Source: Theodoxus fluviatilis | Lineage: Eukaryota; Mollusca; Gastropoda; Cycloneritida; Neritidae | Assembly: GCA_034096865.1 (NCBI GenBank) | Contig: JAWQFJ010000465.1 | Span: 1-37,500, forward strand | Reading direction: 5' to 3' | DNA: 37,500 bases | In this document: piece after piece, positions 9,801 to 18,713 of the stretch | Layout of the letters: each line of letters starts with the position of its first letter | How positions within the stretch are numbered: position 1 is the stretch's first letter | Made by a program: the position numbers and the translations under genes | Notes under the pieces: generated by a model | The model's input: only the letters and a program-made list of their open reading frames with translations | What the model was told of the DNA's origin: nothing | Databases searched by the model: none

Positions 9801-10341
9801 TCTGCGGCTGCTAAGGGTTACCCCTGGCTGAGCTACATCATGGACCCTGACATCACAGCAGCCAGGGGCACCAGCAGAAGAGGAGGGCATGGGGGGTTTG
9901 TTGCCATGTATTGCACCACCAACCTTCTTTGAATATTCCTTGTCTTTCTCAGTTTCTGTCCTATGTCTGTCTGTCTGTTTGTGGGTGTCTTTGTGTCCAC
10001 GTTCCTGTCAGAATGTTTGTCTTATTCACTTTTGAGGTAGCTTAGAGAGAGGGTTTTATATTATTGTGATTATCAACAGCACCTCTGATGTCTTCTCTCT
10101 CTCCACCTGCCATTTTATGTCATCAGGGAAAGACACAAATGGCTCTCAGTTCTTCATCACAACTGTTGACACCCCGTGGCTGGACGGCCACCACACCGTC
10201 TTTGGCAAGGTCCTGGAGGGGATGGACATCGTGCACCGCATTGAGAATCTGCCCACAGACAGCATCGACCGCCCCGTTGATGCTGTGGTCATCAGCAACT
10301 GTGGAGAGCTGCCTGTAGACCAGCCCTTTGACTTGATGTGA
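2627..10341 (+). CDS. PPIB: Secretory cyclophilin (cyclophilin B-like peptidyl-prolyl cis-trans isomerase), 4 exons
   Basis: Exons 2627-2683, 4367-4568, 7033-7155 and 10127-10341 join in frame (intron phases 0, 1, 1) to give 198 residues plus TGA. Residues 1-19 form a signal-peptide-like segment rich in Ala, Val, Leu and Phe. Residues 27-190 are a full cyclophilin domain. By alignment to cyclophilin A the active-site residues are R78, F83, M84, Q86, A125, N126, Q135, F137, W145, L146 and H150, with correct spacing throughout. Motifs include FHRVI, MIQGGDF, SMANAG, NGSQFFI, WLDG and VFGKVLEG. The family isomerises X-Pro bonds during folding in the ER. The C-terminus ends DQPFDLM, with no KDEL-type signal, as in other CypB-like proteins. 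The start ATG has A at -3. Introns are all GT-AG. Orthology to PPIB rather than another secreted cyclophilin is inferred. Confidence 0.93.
2849..2884. repeat. Poly-C / C-rich tract
   Basis: About 20 consecutive C are followed by TCCCCCCTCCCTCCCTCC. This is a simple pyrimidine tract in intron 1 of the cyclophilin gene. Confidence 0.85.
3460..3532. repeat. Near-perfect 33-bp inverted repeat (hairpin)
   Basis: Arms at 3460-3492 and 3500-3532 are complementary with only one or two mismatches, separated by the 7-base loop CCCGAAA. The arm contains TTTAGTATGAAAACAAACG. A third, diverged copy of the right arm lies at 3556-3592 after GGGCTTTGCCCGAAACG. It could be a foldback element or a MITE end. 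No target duplication was found. Confidence 0.75.
3771..3849. repeat. (CA)n microsatellite
   Basis: This is an uninterrupted (CA)n tract of about 39 units in cyclophilin intron 1. Frames reading poly His-Thr or Cys-Val across it are artefacts. Confidence 0.97.
4367..4568 (+). CDS. PPIB: Cyclophilin exon 2
   Basis: The acceptor is TGTTTCAG|GCAGGC and the donor CAAG|GTAGGA (phase 1). It encodes residues 20-86, from the mature N-terminus through [27 protein letters not shown] and [11 protein letters not shown]. It contains catalytic Arg78 and binding residues F83, M84 and Q86. Confidence 0.95.
4569..7032 (+). other. Cyclophilin intron 2
   Basis: This 2.5-kb intron is mostly unique sequence. 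It holds the truncated interspersed repeat at 6096-6345 and a small run of CAAGTTCATTC-like repeats at 6405-6485. No coding region is supported. Confidence 0.75.
6096..6345 (+). repeat. Truncated copy of the GACTCACATGC interspersed repeat
   Basis: It begins with GACTCACATGCGAAGCAAAA, then CGTCC-rich sequence, GGATTTTTCTCGGAGACTAT and a GACCTTGCTTCAAGGTCAAG block. It aligns closely with the first ~250 bases of the longer copy at 34823-35675. It lacks the rest of that element, including its closing GCATGTGAGTC. Confidence 0.8.
7033..7155 (+). CDS. PPIB: Cyclophilin exon 3
   Basis: The acceptor is ATTGCAG|GTGG and the donor GCAG|GTAGTC (phase 1 on both sides). It encodes residues 87-127, from GGDFDKQDG through PDENF to SMANA. 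The A125-N126 pair of the proline pocket is here. A 50-bp minisatellite starts 28 bases past the donor. Confidence 0.95.
7184..8520. repeat. 50-bp minisatellite, about 27 copies, in cyclophilin intron 3
   Basis: The unit reads TGTTGGTCTGTCTGTGTGTC, then TCTCCATCTTGCTGTG, then TTGCCCTCCTCCAG. Variants differ at GGT/GCT, CTG/CAG/CAA, and CTCTCCATCTTGCTG versus CTTCCCCTCTTGATG. One copy near 8440 is shortened. The array starts 28 bases after the exon 3 donor. Nearly every unit contains a pyrimidine-rich CCTCCTCCAG resembling a 3' splice site. The open frames across it on both strands are artefacts of a stop-free unit. Confidence 0.97.
8521..9254 (+). other. Intron 3 spacer with no recognised feature
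   Basis: Unique AT-rich intronic sequence lies between two arrays. No exon, RNA gene or repeat was recognised. A short open frame at 8617-8892 has no homology I know and no good splice context. Confidence 0.5.
9255..9725 (+). repeat. Interspersed repeat copy carrying the expanded 26-bp array
   Basis: Sequence on both sides of the 26-bp array aligns with 33567-33715. Shared blocks include CAAGATT, GCCAGAAGAAA versus GCCAAAAGAAA, GTGAGTGAGGGC, TTTTTCTGTTAGACTG versus TTTTTCTGTTTGACTG, and TTGTTGTT after the array. At the second site the 26-bp segment is present once. The family identity is unknown. Confidence 0.5.
9373..9711. repeat. 26-bp minisatellite, 13 copies, in cyclophilin intron 3
   Basis: The unit is GAGATAAGATCTGG then TGGCCAGTGTAT. 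The copies are nearly identical; one has GATACGATCT (near 9531). Each normal unit contains AGATCT. Because 26 is not a multiple of 3, the minus strand reads as a 26-residue repeating peptide, which is an artefact. Confidence 0.97.
9799..9932 (+). CDS. Candidate alternative terminal exon of the cyclophilin gene
   Basis: A good acceptor (GTGCCCCCTGCAG|CC) opens a frame that continues exon 3 in the right phase. The G left by exon 3 plus CC makes GCC (Ala), followed by 43 residues and TGA at 9930-9932. The peptide includes [17 protein letters not shown] and [14 protein letters not shown]. Used this way, the protein would end after SMANA and lose Q135, F137, W145 and H150, so it would probably not be an active isomerase. 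I do not recognise the peptide. The nearby GT donors are out of phase with exon 4, so a cassette exon would shift the frame. It could also be a chance frame or a foreign exon remnant. Confidence 0.3.
10127..10341 (+). CDS. PPIB: Cyclophilin exon 4 (terminal coding exon)
   Basis: The acceptor is GTCATCAG|GGAAAG (phase 1). It encodes residues 128-198, from [12 protein letters not shown] through [20 protein letters not shown] and [10 protein letters not shown], and stops at TGA 10339-10341. It supplies Q135, F137, W145, L146 and H150. Confidence 0.95.
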
Positions 10342-10794
10342 GCTGCCTCAGTGTCTTGTGTGTAGTGGTGGTGTGCTGGCTTTTGTTTGCTAGGCTGTGT
10401 GTTCCGCTGCATTTTACTCCTGTCCGTTGTAGGTTGAAACTACCACTATATTAAACAACATTTATATCTTTCACCTGTATATGTAGAGTGGAATAGAAAA
10501 GAAACTGTTAGATGAATCATTAGTCATTCAATGTTTTAAAGACTGTTAGTTCAGTGTCCCTAGAAATAGGGCTGTCTTATTAACTGGAACATGTGTTCCT
10601 CAATGGTGCCAAAATGTACAAGTAATTTGTAGTTAATAGCTGTATGCATTGATAGAGAAAACATCTTGAAGTTGCCTCAGATGATATTGTCCTTAATCAC
10701 TGGTATGATGGATGTGGAGATGAAAGTACTGCTGAGTGCTAAGTGCCATTGGAGTACAAGGCAGGCAAGTGTGAAACAGGAGGAGGTTGTGTGT
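10342..10794 (+). other. Cyclophilin 3' UTR region
   Basis: This follows the stop codon. ATTAAA at 10450-10455 is a possible early polyadenylation signal. A canonical AATAAA occurs at 12827-12832. If that one is used, the 21/27-bp array at 10795-12235 would lie inside the 3' UTR. No other coding signal is seen. Confidence 0.45.
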
Positions 10795-12235
10795 CCTGCT
10801 TTGCTGTCAGTCTGCCCTGCTTTGCTCTCAGTCTGCCCTGCTTAGCTCTCAGTCTGCCCTGCTTAGCTCTCAGTCTGCCCTGCTTTGCTCTCAGTCTGCC
10901 CTGCTTGTGCTTAGCTCTCAGTCTGCCTTGCTTTGCTCTCAGTCTGCCCTGCTTAGCTCTCAGTCTGCCCTGCTTTGCTCTCAGTCTGCCCTGCTTAGCT
11001 CTCAGTCTGCCCTGCTTAGCTCTCAGTCTGCCCTGCTAAGCTGTTAGTCTGCCCTGCTTTGCTCTCAGTCTGCCCTGCTTAGCTCTCAGTCTGCCTTGCT
11101 TTGCTCTCAGTCTGCCCTGCTTGTGCTTAGCTCTCAGTCTGCCCTGCTTAGCTCTCAGTCTGCCCTGCTTAGCTCTCAGTCTGCCCTGCTTAGCTCTCAG
11201 TCTGCCCTGCTTTGCTCTCAGTCTGCCCTGCTTAGCTCTCAGTCTGCCCTGCTTGTGCTTAGCTCTCAGTCTGCCCTGCTTTGCTCTCAGTCTGCCCTGC
11301 TTAGCTCTCAGTCTGCCCTGCTTAGCTCTCAGTCTGCCTTGCTTTGCTGTCAGTCTGCCCTGCTTGTGCTTAGCTCTCAGTCTGCCTTGCTTTGCTCTCA
11401 GTCTGCCCTGCTTAGCTCTCAGTCTGCCTTGCTTTGCTCTCAGTCTGCCCTGCTTGTGCTTAGCTCTCAGTCTGCCCTGCTTGTGCTTAGCTCTCAGTCT
11501 GCCCTGCTTAGCTCTCAGTCTGCCCTGCTTAGCTCTCAGTCTGCCCTGCTTAGCTCTCAGTCTGCCCTGCTTAGCTCTCAGTCTGCCCTGCTTTGCTCTC
11601 AGTCTGCCCTGCTTGTGCTTAGCTCTCAGTCTGCCCTGCTTGTGCTTAGCTCTCAGTCTGCCCTGCTTAGCTCTCAGTCTGCCCTGCTTGTGCTTAGCTC
11701 TCAGTCTGCCCTGCTTTGCTCTCAGTCTGCCCTGCTTGTGCTTAGCTCTCAGTCTGCCCTGCTTGTGCTTAGCTCTCAGTCTGCCCTGCTTTGCTCTCAG
11801 TCTGCCCTGCTTAGCTCTCAGTCTGCCCTGCTTGTGCTTAGCTCTCAGTCTGCCCTGCTTAGCTCTCAGTCTGCCCTGCTTGTGCTTAGCTCTCAGTCTG
11901 CCCTGCTTAGCTCTCAGTCTGCCCTGCTTGTGCTTAGCTCTCAGTCTGCCCTGCTTAGCTCTCAGTCTGCCTTGCTTTGCTCTCAGTCTGCCCTGCTTGT
12001 GCTTAGCTCTCAGTCTGCCCTGCTTAGCTCTCAGTCTGCCCTGCTTAGCTCTCAGTCTGCCCTGCTTTGCTCTCAGTCTGCCCTGCTTAGCTCTCAGTCT
12101 GCCCTGCTTTGCTCTCAGTCTGCCCTGCTTAGCTCTCAGTCTGCCCTGCTTTGCTCTCAGTCTGCCCTGCTTGTGCTTAGCTCTCAGTCTGCCCTGCTTA
12201 GCTCTCAGTCTGCCCTGCTTAGCTCTCAGTCTGCC
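10795..12235. repeat. 21/27-bp minisatellite, about 65 units, downstream of cyclophilin
   Basis: Three unit types mix irregularly: TGCTTTGCTCTCAGTCTGCCC (21 bp), TGCTTAGCTCTCAGTCTGCCC (21 bp), and a 27-bp form in which CTTGTGCTTAGC replaces CTTAGC. A CCTTGC variant regularly precedes the TTTGC type. All lengths are multiples of three and lack stops, so frames of about 370-415 codons stay open on both strands. The minus frame reads repeats of QGRLRAK with HK insertions. I see no promoter or start context that supports translation. Confidence 0.97.
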
Positions 12236-13984
12236 CACTTGAACACTGCCCATGCTCAGGGAAGTCCCTCATGTCCTGGAAATCCATCCATCCTGACACT
12301 CCACTTCTGGATGTTATTTTGTCACTTTTTAATTACTGGCTGAGTCATCCTCGAGCAGTGAAAATTTCTCCTTTTTTAAAATTGTGTGTGATTGGATTAC
12401 ATAGTGTTGAAAAAAAAGTGATTGGATTGAATAGTGTTTTAATGACATTCCCCACACTGGTTATTTCAAAGTGGTATGTATATGTCATAGCACATGGAAA
12501 TTGTTTTCACAATTATTGCCTTTTTCTACTTCAATTCATCTTTCACTAGTATTTCATCCATTTTGTTGCACACTTCATGAGAACTTTCTTTGACACATCT
12601 GCGCACACACCACCCAAAGGAAGACCAGAACTGGAATGTGTAGGATGCGTGGAGGGCCAGCACATGACAAGGCCACTCTCAGTCCATGTTTGAATGTGCA
12701 GTTACTGTTCTAATCCCCCTACAGCTTGTTGGTGTGGTGGTTTGGTTGTTTCCAGCCCGCCTGAGCTGTACTGTCAGGTCACATTGAAACTCTGGCATAG
12801 TACAAGAGGAATGAAGTGAGTTTTGAATAAAGTGCTAAACTTTCGCTGTACATGAAGTGTATCTGAAATGCATTTGTGCTGCATCAACAGGAGGTGTATC
12901 AGTTTTTAAAACTTTTGAATCGTAAATAACTTGCAGTATATTTTGTTATAAGAAGACCTTGTCATGATTGCTTTAGTCAACATATCAAAGTGTCTGAGTG
13001 AAACCTGTATCATGTTAGAAGTTTGGGCATTAAAAAAGTTTCATTTTCATTCTGTCTTGTCTTTGCACCATGTAATTAGTGCCTGTTTTACCACCATGCC
13101 AAACATGAAGTCATGTAACACCAGCTAGCATCCTCACATTCATTGTAAGTTTCTCTGTTGTCAGTTTTGCAGACTGCATTCATGAAATGCAAACAGTGAA
13201 GAAAAGGGCTATACTTTTTTTGTTTATATATTTCTTTGAAATGAAGTTCACTTGATTCCATCTGGTATTTTACTGTAACATTTTTGTGTTGACCCATGTA
13301 CAATTTTATTGTGAACAAAATATTTGTTTATGCACTATTTACAGTCAGAGTCTTGCATGATCTCAATGACTTTCTGCATTATAGACAGCTTGAAAATAGT
13401 GGAGGAGTAAAAATAACTAATCCATGTGCCTATGCAGTTTGGTTTCTATATAAGTTTACAGTTTCTTGTAATATAGTAAAAATGGATTGTTAGGTTGTGT
13501 ATGTTTTTATGAACTGTCTTTATGCATATGCCAATCAAAACTTAGATCTGTGAACAAAAATTTTGCAGTGTCATTTTGATATTGTTGACAATACTCAATT
13601 TGTATCATTTTAATGTGGAAAACTTTACATTTGTGAATGTATTTTTTCCATTTGATGCCAAACATTTTTGAATAGCACTTTTATTGCCCTATAAGGGCTT
13701 CACAATTTCAAATGTTTTCAAAAGCAAACAAGAAAAAACCTAGTCCAATGACAATGAAAATAAAATTAATAATCATATTCATGTTTTACTGCTTTGTGTT
13801 CATAACAGTATATGTATTAGAAGGGTTCTTCGTGTAGAAATTATATTAATGATTGGACAGCAGCTAGCAACTTGCATGAATATTATCGAAATGTGTAAGA
13901 AATTTCCTCTGCCATGAAACTCCAATGGACAAATTAAAATGTCAGTTTCCTTTACCCTGTCTATTGGAAGCTGAAGGAGGTCAG
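12236..13984. other. Intergenic AT-rich stretch
   Basis: No coding region or recognised element was found. The sequence becomes increasingly AT-rich toward 13800. It may include distal 3' UTR of the cyclophilin gene. Confidence 0.5.
12827..12832 (+). terminator. Possible distal polyadenylation signal of cyclophilin
   Basis: A canonical AATAAA lies in TTTTGAATAAAGTGC, about 2.5 kb after the cyclophilin stop. Whether the transcript extends this far, through the 21/27-bp array, cannot be told from sequence. Confidence 0.25.
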
Positions 13985-13989
13985 CTGTG

Positions 13990-16335
13990 TAGAGCGCTCC
14001 ACCCTGGGTCTCCACTGGGGAGCTCATCAAGCTGCCATGGCCTGCACTGGAGTGATGAGTGCTCCACCCTGGGTCTCCACTGGGGAGCTCATCAAGCTGC
14101 CATGCCCTGCACTGGAGTGATGAGTGCTCCACCCTGGGTCTCCATTGGGGAGCTCTCCAAGCTGCCATGCCCTGCACTGGAGTGATGAGTGCTCCACCCT
14201 GGGTCTCCACTGGGGAGCTCTCCAAGCTGCCATGCCCTGCACTGGAGCGATGAGTGTGCTCCACCCTGGGTCTCCATTGGGGAGCTCTCCAAGCTGCCAT
14301 GCCCTGCACTGGAGTGATGAGTGCTCCACCCTGGGTCTCCACTGGGGAGCTCTCCAAGCTGCCATGCCCTGCACTGGAGTGATGAGTGCTCCACCCTGTG
14401 TCTCCATTGGGGAGCTCTCCAAGCTGCCATGCCCTGCACTGGAGTGATGAGTGCTCCACCCTGGGTCTCCAATGGGGAGCTCTCCAAGCTGCCATGCCCT
14501 GCACTGGAGTGATGAGTGCTCCACCCTGGGTCTCCATTGGGGAGCTCTCCAAGCTGCCATGCCCTGCACTGGAGTGATGAGTGCTCCACCCTTTGTCTCC
14601 ATTGGGGAGCTCTCCAAGCTGCCATGCCCTGCACTGGAGCGATGAGTGCTCCACCCTGGGTCTCCACTGGGGAGCTCTCCAAGCTGCCATGCCCTGCACT
14701 GGAGTGATGAGTGCTCCACCCTGGGTCTCCACTAGGGAGCTCTCCAAGCTGCCATGCCCTGCACTGGAGTGATGAGTGCTCCACCCTGGGTCTCCACTGG
14801 GGAGCTCTCCAAGCTGCCATGCCCTGCACTGGAGTGATGAGTGCTCCACCCTGGGTCTCCACTGGGGAGCTCTCCAAGCTGCCATGCCCTGCACTGGAGT
14901 GATGAGTGCTCCACCCTGGGTCTCCACTGGGGAGCTCTCCAAGCTGCCATGCCCTGCACTGGAGTGATGAGTGCTCCACCCTGGGTCTCCATTGGGGAGC
15001 TCTCCAAGCTGCCATGCCCTGCACTGGAGTGATGAGTGCTCCACCCTGGGTCTCCATTGGGGAGCTCTCCAAGCTGCCATGGCCTGCACTGGAGTGATGA
15101 GTGCTCCACCCTGGGTCTCCATTGGGGAGCTCTCCAAGCTGCCATGGCCTGCACTGGAGTGATGAGTGCTCCACCCTGGGTCTCCACTAGGGAGCTCTCC
15201 AAGCTGCCATGCCCTGCACTGGAGTGATGAGTGCTCCACCCTGGGTCTCCATTGGGGAGCTCTCCAAGCTGCCATGCCCTGCACTGGAGTGATGAGTGCT
15301 CCACCCTGGGTCTCCATTGGGGAGCTCTCCAAGCTGCCATGCCCTGCACTGGAGTGATGAGTGCTCCACCCTGGGTCTCCACTGGGGAGCTCTCCAAGCT
15401 GCCATGCCCTGCACTGGAGTGATGAGTGCTCCACCCTGGGTCTCCACTGGGGAGCTCTCCAAGCTGCCATGCCCTGCACTGGAGTGATGAGTGCTCCACC
15501 CTGGGTCTCCATTGGGGAGCTCTCCAAGCTGCCATGCCCTGCACTGGAGTGATGAGTGCTCCACCCTGGGTCTCCACTAGGGAGCTCTCCAAGCTGCCAT
15601 GCCCTGCACTGGAGTGATGAGTGCTCCACCCTGGGTCTCCACTGGGGAGCTCTCCAAGCTGCCATGGCCTGCACTGGAGTGATGAGTGCTCCACCCTGGG
15701 TCTCCACTGGGGAGCTCTCCAAGCTGCCATGCCCTGCACTGGAGTGATGAGTGCTCCACCCTGGGTCTCCACTGGGGAGCTCTCCAAGCTGCCATGCCCT
15801 GCACTGGAGTGATGAGTGCTCCACCCTGGGTCTCCACTGGGGAGCTCTCCAAGCTGCCATGGCCTGCACTGGAGTGATGAGTGCTCCACCCTGGGTCTCC
15901 ACTGGGGAGCTCTCCAAGCTGCCATGCCCTGCACTGGAGTGATGAGTGCTCCACCCTGGGTCTCCACTGGGGAGCTCTCCAAGCTGCCATGGCCTGCACT
16001 GGAGTGATGAGTGCTCCACCCTGGGTCTCCATTGGGGAGCTCTCCAAGCTGCCATGCCCTGCACTGGAGTGATGAGCGCTCCACCCTGGGTCTCCATTGG
16101 GGAGCTCTCCAAGCTGCCATGGCCTGCACTGGAGTGATGAGTGCTCCACCCTGGGTCTCCACTGGGGAGCTCTCCAAGCTGCCATGCCCTGCACTGGAGT
16201 GATGAGTGCTCCACCCTGGGTCTCCACTGGGGAGCTCTCCAAGCTGCCATGGCCTGCACTGGAGTGATGAGTGCTCCTCCCTGGGTCTCCATTGGGAAGC
16301 TCTCCAAGCTGCCATGCCCTGCACTGGAGTGATGA
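13990..16335. repeat. 65-bp minisatellite, 36 copies
   Basis: The unit begins GTGCTCCACCCTGGGTCTCC, continues ACTGGGGAGCTCTCCAAG and ends CTGCCATGCCCTGCACTGGA plus GTGATGA. I count 36 units. They vary at CACTGG/CATTGG, ATGCCC/ATGGCC, and CACTAGGG (units 12, 19 and 25). One unit near 14250 has a 2-bp insertion. The first two units have CTCATCAAG instead of CTCTCCAAG. The unit has no stop on the minus strand in any frame, so an 870-codon antisense frame runs through the array. Each plus-strand unit has TGATGA. Confidence 0.98.
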
Positions 16336-16419
16336 CAGTACTTGGCCTGACCTGTAGTCACTGGCAGCCAATTGATGCGATGATCAAGCCTTTGCATAAC
16401 CTTGTGTTGCATTCCTGAG

Positions 16420-16659
16420 CTGGGCCCGCATTCACAACGGCGATTTATCGGCGATTTATTTTAACTCCGATTTATCTCTAAACTCAGACGATTCCAACTG
16501 CCTGTTCCGCTCTCCCTTGGCTGGAAATCAGTATACATAGCAAAGCGCAACCTAGGATCCTCTGACGAGCGTACCTTATCTAACCGATCAAGATAACGCG
16601 GGGCTAGGGGATAAATCGAGTGTTAACAAGATAAATCGCCGTTGTGAATATGGGCCCAG
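16420..16659. mobile_element. MITE-like element with GGGCCC terminal inverted repeats
   Basis: The left end is CTGGGCCCGCATTCACAACG at 16420. The right end (16632-16659) is its inverted partner, matching 26 of 28 bases. Inner subterminal GCGATTTATC and GATAAATCG copies add to the symmetry. At 240 bp with no coding capacity it fits a non-autonomous DNA transposon. No clear target duplication flanks it (GAG on the left, GCT on the right), so the superfamily is open. Confidence 0.75.
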
Positions 16660-17488
16660 GCTGCCTCATTCACAGTGGTTCTCCCTGCCCAAAAAGTAAA
16701 ATGGGTACCAGTAAAGGCTGAACTTGAAACTTCTGAAAATCAGCTTTGGTGCAGTTATCTGCAGCCTGGTTGCATGCTCCCCAAGGATGAGTTGGGGATG
16801 GTGTTAGAGTAATACTGAGTAGTACCATGACCAGGGTGTAAAAATGTGCATGGTCAGCATCTAGCAATGGGAAGAAGCTGCTTTAGAAAAGGAACCATTC
16901 AGTTTTATGACACACTTTTAGGCTCTCAAGTTGCATTCTTGGGCAAGACATACAGTGATAGGCAATCATGCTGGTACTTCCACTCCATTTGCATTATCCT
17001 ACAAAAGGAGGCTTAAATTTATTTTCAGGCATTACCCAGATAACAAACACAGGATGGGCCAACATTGGCAAGCATTGGCAAATCATGGTTGCAGAGAAGT
17101 GTTGGCTTATGTTAGCCCATCTTACGCAATACAATCGTTGGTGGCAAAAGGTGGCATTGTGTATGCTCCAATGCATGCAAAACAACAGTTGGCATTACAC
17201 TGATGAAACAATGTTCAATACAACTGTTAGTGGCAAAGGTTGGCATTGCTGCACCAATACCTTTAAAACCATGGTTGGCAACACGTTGGGGAACCAACAT
17301 TGGCTCGTAATATTCTACACTACTGTTGGTGGCAAAAATTTGCATTGTGTATGGGCCAACGCATGCAAAACCACCATTGGCATCATGTTCATCAACATAT
17401 GCACACAATCATGTTTCCAAAGTGACTGAAAAATTATCTAAATGGGATTGAAGATAATAATTGGGATTTCTTTATTACAAAGTATATA
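16660..17488. repeat. Diverged tandem repeat region (about 95-bp period)
   Basis: From about 17040 to 17400, blocks built on GTTGGTGGCAAA, TTGGCATTGTGTATG, CCAA(T/C)GCATGCAAAAC and AACATTGGC recur at intervals of about 90-97 bases (near 17140, 17230 and 17327). They are too diverged for a clean consensus. The sequence before 17040 shows nothing recognisable. Confidence 0.5.
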
Positions 17489-17610
17489 TGTTACAGTCAA
17501 ATCTGGAAATCAGGCATTCTCCGAGAATGCCTGAAAGTTTAGGCATTCACGGTAAATCCCTGGTTTGATCAGGCAATTTCGGAAATGACTGCACATTTTC
17601 AGGCATTATC
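17489..17610 (+). repeat. Left terminal inverted repeat of the Ginger-like element
   Basis: It starts TGTTACAGTCAAATC and pairs without gaps with 19821-19942, with about 6 mismatches in 122. It contains short palindromes such as AGGCATTCTCCGAGAATGCC that look like repeated transposase-binding sites. Further GGCATTATCGG(A/T) copies follow inside, to about 17650. Confidence 0.9.
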
Positions 17611-17762
17611 GGTGATTGACTGAAATAGGCTGTCAGGCATTATCGGAGAATGCCTACCGCTCACAATCTGTGGTTCTGGTGAGACTCAAAGCATTTCAGC
17701 ACATAAGCCTACTGTAAAACTTTGAATGGCTGGGGTCGTAATTGGTTTCACGATTATTTTGT

Positions 17763-17764
<2 letters not shown>

Positions 17765-17841
<77 letters not shown>
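17765..17841. repeat. (CT)n microsatellite
   Basis: An uninterrupted (CT)n tract of about 38 units lies inside the Ginger-like element, between the left TIR and the transposase C-terminal fragment. Confidence 0.97.
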
Positions 17842-17844
<3 letters not shown>

Positions 17845-17944
17845 TTTGAAGGCATTCAATTAAAGAACATAATGATGAAATCAGTTTAATTTATTAATTC
17901 TAACAACTAAATTGTACATTAAAACAGAACTTTCTGTCAACAGT

Positions 17945-18323
17945 TCATTTGTTTCCACAAATCAAGGATTGGTGACACCGACTGTTGCACTTCAGTTTTG
18001 CTTTGAAGCATTTGCACCGATTGTTCTGGCATTTCTTTGCACCCGAACAGTTGCACTTGACGTATCCTTGTCCTCCGCTTTGGGAGCCCAGGATGACTGC
18101 CTCTCGAAGACTTACGATCTTAACACTGTTCATTTCACTCAAAGACAACAGTTTTTGTGGACACAGTTCGAACTCGTTTCTGGTGTAGGCTCCTTTTAAA
18201 ATCCCATGCTTGGTCCATCGAATGTGTCTTCAATTGTCACATAGTAGATCGGGGTTTCAGCAGGTGACTTTCGTTTCTTTATCAGCTTGTCCATGTAGGC
18301 GCCCTCATCGAAGGATTTCATAC
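17945..18323 (-). pseudogene. Ginger-like transposase remnant, exon 2 (N-terminal part fused to Cys-rich tail)
   Basis: On the minus strand, after an acceptor GAATCAG| at 18324, the sequence reads YEILR, then in a shifted frame YMDKLIKKRKSPAETPIYYV and TIEDTFD. This matches the pre-integrase region of KRBA2/Ginger-type proteins. After a stop and frame change it jumps to KGAYTRNEFELCPQKLLSLS, then ISLREA-like VSLREA, GGQGYVKCNCSGAKKCQNNR and CKC...CNSRCH, ending at TGA 17945-17947. This Cys-rich tail normally sits after the integrase core. The whole core is missing between the two parts, and at least one frameshift is visible. Confidence 0.65.
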
Positions 18324-18377
18324 CTGATTCAAAATCAAGAGATCTCTATTTTATTACCTGTGTCTGCGCGTGAGTGC

Positions 18378-18394
18378 GTGTGTGTGTGTGTGTG

Positions 18395-18441
<47 letters not shown>

Positions 18442-18483
18442 AAAGTGATAAAATTAGTGATACAAGGAGAACAAAAACGAAAA

Positions 18484-18560
<77 letters not shown>

Positions 18561-18573
18561 CAGAGACAGAGAC

Positions 18574-18666
<93 letters not shown>
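18378..18666. repeat. Compound microsatellite (GT)n, (GA)n, (GACA)n
   Basis: (GT)n runs at 18378-18435, (GA)n at 18491-18541, (GAGACA)n to about 18576, and (GACA)n to 18666. They lie within the intron of the Ginger-like transposase remnant. Confidence 0.95.
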
Positions 18667-18713
18667 TTTGAGAGAGAGGAAGGAACGAGAGGGATAGAGA
18701 GGAGTCTACTTAC

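Noticed and set aside
11036..12253. 405-codon QGRLRAK-repeat frame and overlapping plus-strand frames
   Set aside because: The units are multiples of three with no stops, so all these frames stay open by arithmetic. No start or promoter context supports translation.
13800..16412. 870-codon minus-strand open frame
   Set aside because: It is produced by a 65-bp unit lacking antisense stops. It has no homology, no upstream gene structure and repeats one 65-residue pattern.
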